This document shows positions 9,060-16,996 of a stretch of 64,000 nt of DNA, piece after piece (positions within the stretch are counted from its first letter, which is position 1; every line of letters starts with the position of its first letter). Location of the stretch: assembly GCF_022879595.1 (NCBI RefSeq), contig NZ_CP084266.1, positions 1,054,001 to 1,118,000 on the forward strand, given 5' to 3'. Under the pieces are notes generated by a model. The model was not told where the DNA came from, did not search any database, and worked only from the letters and a program-made list of their open reading frames with translations. Source of the stretch: Caballeronia sp. Lep1P3 (GTDB lineage: Bacteria > Pseudomonadota > Gammaproteobacteria > Burkholderiales > Burkholderiaceae). The position numbers and the translations under genes are program-made.

Positions 9060-10943
9060 TCAGCTGTCATTGCTCTTCAACCAATCGACAAGACTCTCGG
9101 GCAAGAGTGGCTTGCTGAAAAAGTAGCCCTGGCCTTTCTCACAGCCGAGCGAGCGGACCACGGATGCCTGCGCCTCGCTTTCGACTCCCTCGGCAACGGT
9201 GTTCATGTTCAGGCTGGCAGCCACACGGACGGTTGCCTCTATCAATACGCGGTGATGCGCGCTCTGCACTGCCTGGCTGACAAACGACCGATCGATCTTG
9301 ACGGTAGCCACCGGTAGCTGGTGCAAGCTCGAGAGCGATGAGTAACCCGTCCCGAAGTCGTCGAGCGCCAGGCTAAGTCCAGACGCCTTGAGCTGTCGCA
9401 ACGTGGCCTGGACGGACTCGTCCTGAGCAGCCAGGCTCTCAGTCACCTCGAGTTGCAGTTCGGCAGGATCCATGCCGCTGTCCCGCAGCGTACGGGAAAC
9501 AAAGGCGACGAATTCTTGATCGCTGAGCTGGGCGCGAGACAGATTAACCGCCAGTAGGCGCGGTGCAAGCCGCCCAAGCTGTGCTTTCCATGCGACGAAT
9601 TGGCGGCATGCAGTGTCCAGCACGAATTCGCCGAGTGCGCCAATCAGGCCACACTCTTCTGCAACGCCGATGAATTCGGCGGGCGGCACGACGCCCCTGA
9701 CCGGATGGCGCCAACGCACGAGTGCTTCGACAGCGGCGGCATGTCGCGGAAAAGACCACTGATCCACAGTCGGCCCAAGCATGACTACCGGTTGATAGAC
9801 GACGAACAGTTCCTGGTTGACGATGGCACGACGCAGATCATTCTCCATCTGCGCTCGACCCGCCGCACGCTCGTGCATGGAAGGTTCGAAAGTCACAGAC
9901 CGGGCTCCGCCACGGCGTTTGGCCTCCACCATTGCGATACTAGCGTCTTGTAGCATCGCATCAGGCTGCGCGCTCGAGGTCGTAGAGTGCACGATTCCGA
10001 TGCTGACGCTAAGGTGCAACTGTTGGTCAGCGACCCGGTAAGGCTCACTCAACGCACGGAGTAGCCGTTCCGCAACCAAGAAAATATCCGACTCGGATTG
10101 TGGTTCGCCGATCACCACGACGAACTCGTCGCCCCCGAGGCGACCGGCCATCAGGCCATTTTCATATTGGCCGTTGTGCGAATCGCGCAGACGCATCGTC
10201 CTCATCAATCGACTCGCCACCTCTGCGAGAACCTCGTCGCCCGCGGAGTGACCGAGGGAGTCGTTGATCTGCTTGAAGCGATCGCAATTGATGAACAGAA
10301 CGCTGAAGTGATGACACTGATCGCGATCTTGACGTTGCATGCCCCTTTCGATGAATTCACATATCGATGTACGGTTCGGCATCATCGTCAGCTTGTCCAG
10401 TCGTGCCGCCTCGCCGAGCTTCTTATCCAGAAGAGACTGCTCGCGCTGTGACTCGAGCGTTACATCGCTCACCATTGCCATTAGATGGTTCTCGTCGAGC
10501 TTCAGCAGACTAACCGACAAGACCTGCGGGGGCAGGTTGGCTTTGGAAGACGGCGGAACCTTGAGGCGCACGGCCTCGCAAACAGACCCCGAAGGTTCCC
10601 TGTATTCCTGGACCATTCGCCGAAATTGCGGCGCAGTCGCCTCCAGCACGTCGAACAGGTTGAAGAGGCTCCCATCCGGTGAAAGTGGCATCAGCAACCT
10701 GGCCGACATCGGGTTGATCATCTCGATCGCCCCGAGCGCCGAGATCTGTAAAAGGCCTATCGGCGCTCGATACAGAAACTCCATCAATGCTTCGTTCGCG
10801 GAGACGGAGTCGGCTGAAGGCTTGTGGACCCCTTCCACCGGTTGCTCGCGGAGAGCTTCATCGCCTGTTAGCCCGTGCGATGTCGGGCTGCTTTCTGGAC
10901 CGCGGCGTAACACCGCTACGCCATTGCATCGATTCTTAGTCAT
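9060..10943 (-). CDS. PAS-GGDEF-EAL protein (cyclic-di-GMP turnover)
   Basis: About 627 residues. An N-terminal PAS-like domain (FLYRAPIGLLQISALGAIEMINP) is followed by a GGDEF domain with an intact active-site RLGGDEFVVV and ICDRFKQINDSLGH-like metal site (INCDRFKQIND), then an EAL domain starting VEALVRWRHP and containing EVTESLA, LDDFGTGYSSL, and VKIDRSFV. All catalytic signature motifs for both c-di-GMP synthesis and hydrolysis look present. It has no membrane segment, so it is cytoplasmic. It is the last gene of a minus-strand run with the PAS-GGDEF gene and the PYP-like gene; the gap upstream is 89 bases. The start is uncertain: a TTG at 10976 is also in frame, and neither has a strong ribosome binding site. 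Confidence 0.9.
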   Translation of the reverse strand: MTKNRCNGVAVLRRGPESSPTSHGLTGDEALREQPVEGVHKPSADSVSANEALMEFLYRAPIGLLQISALGAIEMINPMSARLLMPLSPDGSLFNLFDVLEATAPQFRRMVQEYREPSGSVCEAVRLKVPPSSKANLPPQVLSVSLLKLDENHLMAMVSDVTLESQREQSLLDKKLGEAARLDKLTMMPNRTSICEFIERGMQRQDRDQCHHFSVLFINCDRFKQINDSLGHSAGDEVLAEVASRLMRTMRLRDSHNGQYENGLMAGRLGGDEFVVVIGEPQSESDIFLVAERLLRALSEPYRVADQQLHLSVSIGIVHSTTSSAQPDAMLQDASIAMVEAKRRGGARSVTFEPSMHERAAGRAQMENDLRRAIVNQELFVVYQPVVMLGPTVDQWSFPRHAAAVEALVRWRHPVRGVVPPAEFIGVAEECGLIGALGEFVLDTACRQFVAWKAQLGRLAPRLLAVNLSRAQLSDQEFVAFVSRTLRDSGMDPAELQLEVTESLAAQDESVQATLRQLKASGLSLALDDFGTGYSSLSSLHQLPVATVKIDRSFVSQAVQSAHHRVLIEATVRVAASLNMNTVAEGVESEAQASVVRSLGCEKGQGYFFSKPLLPESLVDWLKSNDS

Positions 10944-11032
10944 TCTCAATCGTCGAGCTTCATAGTTCCTCGACAACCGACGGACACATCAGGGAAGACT
11001 GTAGAAGCCGAGCACAACAGGAGTGCTCGCGC

Positions 11033-12313
11033 TCATCCGAGTTCCACGCAGTTCCGACCGGCCGTCTTGGCGGCATATAGTGCTTTGTCCGCTGCAGCGA
11101 GCAGGTCGTTTACGCAAGACGTCGCTTCGGTTACGGAGGCAATGCCCGCGCTTACCGTCACCCGTATTTGACCGCCGCCCGTCTCTATCTGAAAGTCCGC
11201 GATCGTCGCGCGCACACGTTCCGCGATGACGAGCGCCTCTTCGCGAGACGTTCCCGGAAGCATCAAGCAAAACTCTTCACCGCCAAGGCGGGCCAACACG
11301 TCGATTGACCGCAGATTCGCCTTTGCTTTCTGTACGATCTGCGTCAGAACAAGGTCTCCCGCTTGATGCCCGGCTGTGTCGTTGATCCGCTTGAAGTGAT
11401 CGGCATCGATCATCACGAAAGACAGGGGCTTGCCCAGTCGCCTCGTTTTCGCAAGCTCCTTTTCGGCGAGCTTGAAAAAATGCGCGCGATTGACAGCGCC
11501 CGTCAAGTGGTCGGTGGTGAGAAGGCGAGTGAGTTCGTCGCTCGAGATTTTGCGTTCGGAAACGTCGCGTATAACGACCGAGTATCCCGCGATCTCGCCA
11601 CTGTCTTCTCGCAAGACGGCAACCAGGATTTGCGCGGCGTACCGGCGACCCTCCTTGCTTTCACACCAGCACTCCTGGACGTGCCAACCCTCTTCGCGCG
11701 TCAGCGAGATGTGCTCCGGGCTGCAATACGGGTCGACAGTCTCGGGAGCGTAGAAAAGATCGAGGCTATGGCCGAGCACCGCATCGGCGCCGAAGCCGGT
11801 CAGTTGCTCCACGGACGCGTTCCAGCTATCGATACGGCCAGCAGAGTCGAGCGTGAAAAAGGCGAAATCGTTAACGCTCGTATAGATCCCCGCGAGCCAC
11901 GATTCGTGCTGTCTCGCGCGTCGCTCTGCCTCGACTTGACGGGATATGTCGGACAGCGTCGTCATCAAGGTACTGCTGTTGACCTTGATGATGTTGCATG
12001 ACAGTACCGTCGGACGATCAGCGCTTGGCGCAATCACGATTCGATGGCCCTCGCAGACTCGCCCGCGCTCGGCCGAAAAGCTCGACACGAGATTGCGCAG
12101 CTCCGGTGCGACGTTAGTCAGGCTATCGAAGACGTTACCCACGCCCAGCCGGCCGGCAACCGGCATAAGCAGTTGAACCGCGACCGGGTTGAGCATGTCC
12201 ACGTCGCCATTCAAGCCACTACGAATGATGCCGATGGGCGACATATACATGAACGATAGCAGCGCCTCGTGCTCCGCCTCGCATGGACCGTCCGCCGTGG
12301 TCATTACGTTCAC
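11033..12313 (-). CDS. PAS-PAS-GGDEF diguanylate cyclase
   Basis: About 426 residues. Two N-terminal PAS domains: the first (FMYMSPIGIIRSGLNGDVDMLNPVAV) resembles the PAS of the GGDEF-EAL neighbour, the second (NDFAFFTLDSAGRIDSWNASVEQLTGF, with a PAC segment ending GYSVVIRDVSER) is a standard sensory PAS. The GGDEF domain has DHLTGAVNR, MIDADHFKRINDTAGH, and active site RLGGEEFCLM, so it should make c-di-GMP. Soluble. The start codon may be GTG at 12313, whose position overlaps the TGA stop of the PYP-like gene, or ATG at 12304; either way it is coupled to that gene. Confidence 0.92.
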   Translation of the reverse strand: MNVMTTADGPCEAEHEALLSFMYMSPIGIIRSGLNGDVDMLNPVAVQLLMPVAGRLGVGNVFDSLTNVAPELRNLVSSFSAERGRVCEGHRIVIAPSADRPTVLSCNIIKVNSSTLMTTLSDISRQVEAERRARQHESWLAGIYTSVNDFAFFTLDSAGRIDSWNASVEQLTGFGADAVLGHSLDLFYAPETVDPYCSPEHISLTREEGWHVQECWCESKEGRRYAAQILVAVLREDSGEIAGYSVVIRDVSERKISSDELTRLLTTDHLTGAVNRAHFFKLAEKELAKTRRLGKPLSFVMIDADHFKRINDTAGHQAGDLVLTQIVQKAKANLRSIDVLARLGGEEFCLMLPGTSREEALVIAERVRATIADFQIETGGGQIRVTVSAGIASVTEATSCVNDLLAAADKALYAAKTAGRNCVELG

Positions 12314-12699
12314 TTGTCGCCCTGCCGGTGAACGAGTAGAAAGCGGGTTTCGCTGCGACCGGACTTCAGGAGTCTCAGTTGTACTGGCGTCGGCCTCATG
12401 CGCAGAGTTAGAACGTACGGCAGCACTTCGTCCAGTTCGGCCTCGTCCTCGAACCGTTGCGCCACCATGAAATTGTTCATGCAGGGCGCCACTTCTTCGA
12501 AAAGATGCCTGCCCAGAACGCGGGTTGGACTAAGCCCGGCGCTCGAAGATTCGACGGCATTGTAGTGAGTCACGCCGTAGGCCGGGTCGAACCCAATCAC
12601 CCCGAACTCTAATTCATCGAGCCCTCGTTTATCGACTGCAACGAGGTCGTCGAATAGCACAGAATCGAACGTATGCTTAAAGGTAGGCTGGCCAACCAT
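12310..12699 (-). CDS. Photoactive yellow protein homologue (single PAS domain)
   Basis: A 129-residue single-domain protein. It aligns without gaps over 47 residues to the core of the Halorhodospira halophila photoactive yellow protein as I remember it. The chromophore cysteine (Cys69 in PYP) is Cys73 here in LFEEVAPC, and the two residues that hydrogen-bond the p-coumaroyl ring, Tyr42 and Glu46, are Tyr46 and Glu50 in HYNAVE. Thr50 and Arg52 of PYP are replaced by Ala and Leu. The C-terminal half (MRPTPVQLRLLKSGRSETRFLLVHR) fits PYP's last strands. PYP is a blue-light sensor that binds p-coumaric acid as a thioester. Here it heads an operon with two c-di-GMP enzymes, so a light or redox input to c-di-GMP is likely; light sensing itself is inference. 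A Cys-containing PAS that does not bind chromophore is the alternative. Confidence 0.85.
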   Translation of the reverse strand: MVGQPTFKHTFDSVLFDDLVAVDKRGLDELEFGVIGFDPAYGVTHYNAVESSSAGLSPTRVLGRHLFEEVAPCMNNFMVAQRFEDEAELDEVLPYVLTLRMRPTPVQLRLLKSGRSETRFLLVHRQGDK

Positions 12700-12777
12700 T
12701 GCTCTTGTCTCCGCGTGAAGGGTGTTGTACGCAAGCTATAACGGCAGCAGATTGGAATACTTTATCGTCAGTCGGCT

Positions 12778-13107
12778 TGGAGGCGGCTGCAGGAGCACGA
12801 TGAAGACGTACTGCCGCGCATCACGCCGTATTACGTGATGAAGGCCGGACACGTCCCGCTCGTGCGCTATCGCAAGCCGGCGATCCGCGGGCGGCGGCGG
12901 AAATCGCGGCGCGCGCGGCATCCGTGCGGGCCGTATTGCTGAAACGCCCGGTCGGTCGTGTGGGAGCGCAGCGTCTCGCACGCCTCTAATGCACTAGAAC
13001 AACTCGGAGAAACCGCGCGCCTGTGGCTCATGACGACGCCACGCCCCGATCCACTCGATCCGTCCGCGATTGACGAGTTGTGCGGCACGTTTGGCGTTTG
13101 TTGGTAG
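12778..13107 (+). pseudogene. Remnant of a class II aldolase/OtnC-type decarboxylase
   Basis: No single frame is long, but joined frames read as the C-terminal half of the class II aldolase family, closest in memory to 3-oxo-tetronate 4-phosphate decarboxylase: EDVLPRITPYYVMKAGHVPLVRYRKP, then after a frame change PGDPRAAAEIAARAA-VRAVLL, then after another change SNALEQLGETARLWL and DPSAIDELCGTFGV before a TAG. At least two frameshifts and a missing N-terminal half make it a pseudogene. No partner otn genes are nearby. Confidence 0.7.
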
Positions 13108-13568
13108 TGGCATCGCAAGTGGCGATCGACTTGCAATGCTGCGTGGCGTGTCCCCGCCTCGTTTTCCGATGTGCAGCGGATACCGTTCCCGTTGCGCACG
13201 CCCCGCGCGCGGTGAAGGCGCATTGACACCTTTGCCGAGCGGCGCCGACGATTGCGGATAGTGCCGTCTGGCGCTGGCTATCGCCCATCGACCGGCCGTT
13301 CTCGGATCTATGCCGACTGCTGGCTGTCCGTGCAACGCACGTTAGTGAGAGTCCATCCGTGGGCCGTCACCAGCACTGACAGCCGATTCACCCCTGAATT
13401 CAGACTCCGACACACTCGTACACTTTTCGTATCGGGTGACATAGGCCTGTGTCCACCGAAAACCGCGTGTAAGATAATTCGAATGCGGTTCGCGCGGCAC
13501 ATCGATGTAGCTCGAACGCCGCGTGCTTAGGCTGTCCGAATCTGCGTGGGTTGCAGGGAGACGATGCG
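13108..13568. other. Intergenic interval upstream of the response regulator
   Basis: No recognisable gene. The final bases contain CAGGGAGACGATGCG just before the response-regulator ATG, which is a good ribosome binding site; the promoter should lie here. Confidence 0.45.
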
Positions 13569-14291
13569 ATGCGCGTACTGCTCGTCGACGATCACGAACT
13601 CTTCAGAGCCGGTCTCGCACTGCTCATCAAGGAGCTTTATCCGGATGCCGAACTCCTGCATGCGAGTACGTTGTCGCATGGAGTCGATCTGGCGATGACC
13701 GGGCACCCCGACATCGTCTTTCTGGACCTCGAACTCCCTGACGGGCACGGTTGCGACGCGCTCTGCCGGTTGAAGGACGCACGACCGTCCTTGCCCGTGG
13801 TCGTAGTATCGGGCGATGAAAGCACTGAAACAGTCGGGCGATGTCTCGAGTTGCGCGCAATGGGCTACGTGCCGAAATCGTCGTCGCCGGAAGCACTTCA
13901 TGCCGCGATCGTTGCCGTGCTCTCGGGCGGCGTCTTCCTGCCTGCGGGTAGCATCGCCGGACTGCGGCGCGCGATCGACATCGCCGAGGCACCGGCACGC
14001 GACTCAGGAAAGGCACCGCCGACGAACGGCGGCGTCGAACCTTGGGATGCTCCGCGGCTCGGACTGCCGCCACGCGAATATGAAACGCTCGCGTGGCTGG
14101 CACGCGGACTCCCTTCCAAAGCCATCGCGTCGAAGATGGGGCTGGAAGACATCACCGTGCGCAAATACATCAGTCATCTGCTCGCGCACTTCAACCTGCG
14201 GCGCCGCACTGAACTCATCGTGATGCTGGCCGACAAGGGCGTCACGCTCGGAGCGCTGTCGGTCACCGATCATCCGCAAAATCGAGACTGA
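13569..14291 (+). CDS. LuxR/NarL-type response regulator
   Basis: About 240 residues. N-terminal receiver with acidic pair in VLLVDDHELFRAGL, phosphoacceptor Asp in DIVFLDLELPDG, and the conserved Lys in GYVPKSSS. A linker of about 30 residues leads to a C-terminal LuxR helix-turn-helix (LPPREYETLAWLARGLPSKAIASKMGL-type, with VRKYISHLLAHFN). I take the ATG at 13569 because a GGGAG ribosome binding site sits 8 bases upstream; an in-frame TTG lies further up at 13551. It converges tail-to-tail with a hybrid histidine kinase, and the ends overlap by about 20-30 bases, so the two probably form one signalling pair. Confidence 0.92.
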   Translation: MRVLLVDDHELFRAGLALLIKELYPDAELLHASTLSHGVDLAMTGHPDIVFLDLELPDGHGCDALCRLKDARPSLPVVVVSGDESTETVGRCLELRAMGYVPKSSSPEALHAAIVAVLSGGVFLPAGSIAGLRRAIDIAEAPARDSGKAPPTNGGVEPWDAPRLGLPPREYETLAWLARGLPSKAIASKMGLEDITVRKYISHLLAHFNLRRRTELIVMLADKGVTLGALSVTDHPQNRD

Positions 14292-16120
14292 TCTTTCGCC
14301 GGGCGGCAACGAATCGGCTGATTTCCGCCAGCAAGTCTTCCGGTACCGACGATTTGCGCAGCAGAATAAACGGCTGCGGAAAATCGCGAAGCACGCGAAC
14401 GGACAACAGTTCCCCGGTGATGAATGCGACCGGAATAAACGCCCGCCCACGCGAAATGACGCCTTATCCGCTCGGCAACCGCCATGCCGGAAGCGCCATC
14501 GCGCAGCCGGATATCGGTCACGATGAGATCGGGAATACGGCTGTCATCGGCGAGAATGGCGGCAAAGCCGGCCATCGAGTCCGCAGCCTGCACGAGCGCG
14601 CCCGCGCTGGAGAAAAGGCGGCGCAGGCCTTCGAGGACCTTGGGCTCGTCGTCACACAGCAGCATGAACGCGCCGTCGAGATCGGGACTGCAAAAGACGT
14701 GACCATACTGATTCGTCCCGACAGCCGGCGTCGACGCCGCGATCCTCGCGTAGAGCGAAAAGCGCGAGCCACGCCCTTCGCTTGATGCGAAAGTCACCGC
14801 GTGCCCCGGCAGGATTCGAACGACACGCTGCACGATCGAAAGCCCGAGTCCCAGCCCTTTCGAACGGTCGCGCTCTGAATTGTTGATCTGGTAATACTCG
14901 GCAAAAATCGCCTCACGGTGCACCGCGGCAATGCCGATTCCAGTGTCCCGTACATCGACGCGCAGCCGCTCATCCAGACGTACCCAGCCAAGCACGACGC
15001 CGCCCGACGGCGTGCTCTTGATCGCGTTCGATACGAGGTTGCATATGGCCCGCTTGAGCAGTGACCGGTCTGTCTCGATGAACGGCGGCTTGGCTCGCCG
15101 CCTCGCAAGTCTTAGATCGATTCCCCGCGACCGGGCCATCTCTTGGTATTGGCCCATGACTTCCGTCAGCAGGTCGAGTGTATTGACCGGCGCGAGGCGA
15201 GGAACATACGAGCCCAGCTCGCTGTAGTCCTGTATTTCCTTGAACATGTCGAGGATGTCGGACGCGGTCTCCTCGATGACATCGAGGTCGCGTTCCACCG
15301 CGCGTCCGTCCCTGATACTCGTTCGGGCACTGCGGATGAAGAGGTTGATCGCGGCGAGCGGCTGCTGGATGTCGTGATAGGCCGCCGAGAAGAATCGCTC
15401 CTTCTCCTTGACGAGTTCCTGCATGCGTTTGTTTTGTGCGTTGACTGCACGCGACGCCGCTTCGACGCGCGCCTTCGACGCACGCAGGCTGCGTCGGTAC
15501 ATGAATTCGCGCCTGGCCGAACGTTCGAGCGGAATACTGACTACCACTCCGATGGCATAGGTCAGCGGCAGGCTCGTGGCGTGCGCGAGCATCGACGAAA
15601 GATGCATCCCGAACTTCTCTCCTGGAGGCTCGAGAAAGAGCATGAGCAGGTAACTCGCGACGCAAAGCCCGACCAGCCATGCTGCAGTGATCGCCCGAAG
15701 CCTGAAGGCCATGAAGATCGTGAACAGGGTGAGTGTCAGAATCGAATAGTGTTCATGCCACGGCAGGTCCACGATCTGCAGCATTCGCAGCGTGGCCAGC
15801 CAGGCACTCAGCGTCCACAGGCTGAGCAGCCCGACGGCCCAGCGTTCGTCGAGTGCGCGCGGGGTCCACAACACGACCGCCAGGCCCATGCCGATGGCCG
15901 CGGCGGTTCTCATGAAAACGAGTTCCGTGTGGTGCAGATGGATGGGATCGAGTAAATCGAGTCGTCCGAAATCACGGATGGAGAAAGCGATCCATAACGC
16001 GGTAAAGATTGCGATGGCGAGTTTTCGCTGCGCGGAAAAGCGCTGTGCGTAGTCCTTTCGGAACGCACGTTCTTGAGCCGCCGATCTCAACCTGCGCACA
16101 CGGAGGTCCGACGATCTCAT
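14270..16120 (-). CDS. Hybrid sensor histidine kinase with apparent frameshift in the receiver
   Basis: 616 residues as read. Residues about 33-195 hold around six membrane segments with little periplasmic sequence. A coiled linker leads to the phosphoacceptor helix FFSAAYHDIQQPLAAINLF (His249), then the ATPase domain with N-box (AICNLVSNAIKSTP), DTGIGIA and GLGLGLSI. A C-terminal receiver follows (MLLCDDEP, phosphoacceptor Asp in LIVTDIRLRDG). After ERIRRHFAWAG the receiver stops looking like one. A one-base frame change near 14440-14448 in a G-rich run restores FIPVAFITGELL and PFILLRKSSVPEDLLAEISRF, the expected end of a receiver, finishing at a TGA at 14263-14265. So either the gene is mutated or one base is wrong in the assembly. 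Phosphotransfer through the kinase core may be intact. Confidence 0.88.
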   Translation of the reverse strand: MRSSDLRVRRLRSAAQERAFRKDYAQRFSAQRKLAIAIFTALWIAFSIRDFGRLDLLDPIHLHHTELVFMRTAAAIGMGLAVVLWTPRALDERWAVGLLSLWTLSAWLATLRMLQIVDLPWHEHYSILTLTLFTIFMAFRLRAITAAWLVGLCVASYLLMLFLEPPGEKFGMHLSSMLAHATSLPLTYAIGVVVSIPLERSARREFMYRRSLRASKARVEAASRAVNAQNKRMQELVKEKERFFSAAYHDIQQPLAAINLFIRSARTSIRDGRAVERDLDVIEETASDILDMFKEIQDYSELGSYVPRLAPVNTLDLLTEVMGQYQEMARSRGIDLRLARRRAKPPFIETDRSLLKRAICNLVSNAIKSTPSGGVVLGWVRLDERLRVDVRDTGIGIAAVHREAIFAEYYQINNSERDRSKGLGLGLSIVQRVVRILPGHAVTFASSEGRGSRFSLYARIAASTPAVGTNQYGHVFCSPDLDGAFMLLCDDEPKVLEGLRRLFSSAGALVQAADSMAGFAAILADDSRIPDLIVTDIRLRDGASGMAVAERIRRHFAWAGVYSGRIHHRGTVVRSRASRFSAAVYSAAQIVGTGRLAGGNQPIRCRPAKDQSRFCG

Positions 16121-16387
16121 CGGGTTGCCCGATCAGGAATGTCGCCGTCCGTGAGTACGGCGGCATGACATTCAAAAAGAATAGCAGGACGCCACTCGAA
16201 TTCGAATACACAAATGTAGCGGTACTAATGTGCGCGCCCGCCTCCCGATGCCAACATCTTTCGCCGCTTGATCTGGGGCACTCACCTACCTAAGTGGGTG
16301 TCGACGGCGCTCGCTCCATCCGACAATTAACGCCAGCGGAGACGGTGCATTGGCGTTCCGCTGCTTGGTATTCACGAGGAGGTTGCC

Positions 16388-16708
16388 ATGAAATCAGTCG
16401 TGATCGCAGTCGCCGCAGCGTCGGCGCTTTCCTTATCTTTCGCCGCGTTTTCTCAGACCGAGTCGACACTGACGCGCGCGCAGGTACGTGCGGAGCTACA
16501 GCAGTTCGAACATGCCGGCTATGATCCGGCCAAATCCGACGATGCCACTTATCCGGGCGACATCCAGGCGGCTGCAGCACGGACATCGACTGACAGCCCG
16601 ACCGCGTATGGCGGAGTGCTCTCCGGCTCATCGTCGTCCGGCTCCCGTGCCGTCGTTCGGCCCGCGTCTAGCGAAGAGATGAAGCAACTCTATTTCGGCG
16701 GTCAATAG
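16388..16708 (+). CDS. DUF4148 small exported protein
   Basis: A 106-residue protein with a clear signal peptide (residues 1-22, VAAASALSLSFAAFSQ). The mature part has TLTRAQVRAELQQFEHAGYDP, the hallmark of DUF4148, followed by a Ser/Gly-rich linker and EEMKQLYFGGQ at the end. The family is abundant in Burkholderia and its function is unknown. The ribosome binding site is GAGGAGG... (CACGAGGAGGTTGCC) directly upstream of the ATG. Confidence 0.85.
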   Translation: MKSVVIAVAAASALSLSFAAFSQTESTLTRAQVRAELQQFEHAGYDPAKSDDATYPGDIQAAAARTSTDSPTAYGGVLSGSSSSGSRAVVRPASSEEMKQLYFGGQ

Positions 16709-16996
16709 CAGATTCCCCTTCGTCGCTCCGTGGCCAGAGACATTCGGGACCGCTTTTTAACGCAATCGCTCAATCACTCAATCGCGTCCTGAGTGCCGGG
16801 CTTTGTCTTTGTCCGCGTGTGTTCCGCGCGTCTTGCCCGACAACGCTGACGGCGAAAGCGAAGCAAATTAATCGCTTACACGTCACTCGTTCGTTTCTAG
16901 CCACCGATTCCCAGCTTTAGATAAGCACATGGTTTCCGTTCATCTTCCTAGTCACCGCCTCTTCGGAGGCTTCTTGCCGATCCATAGGGGACTAAC

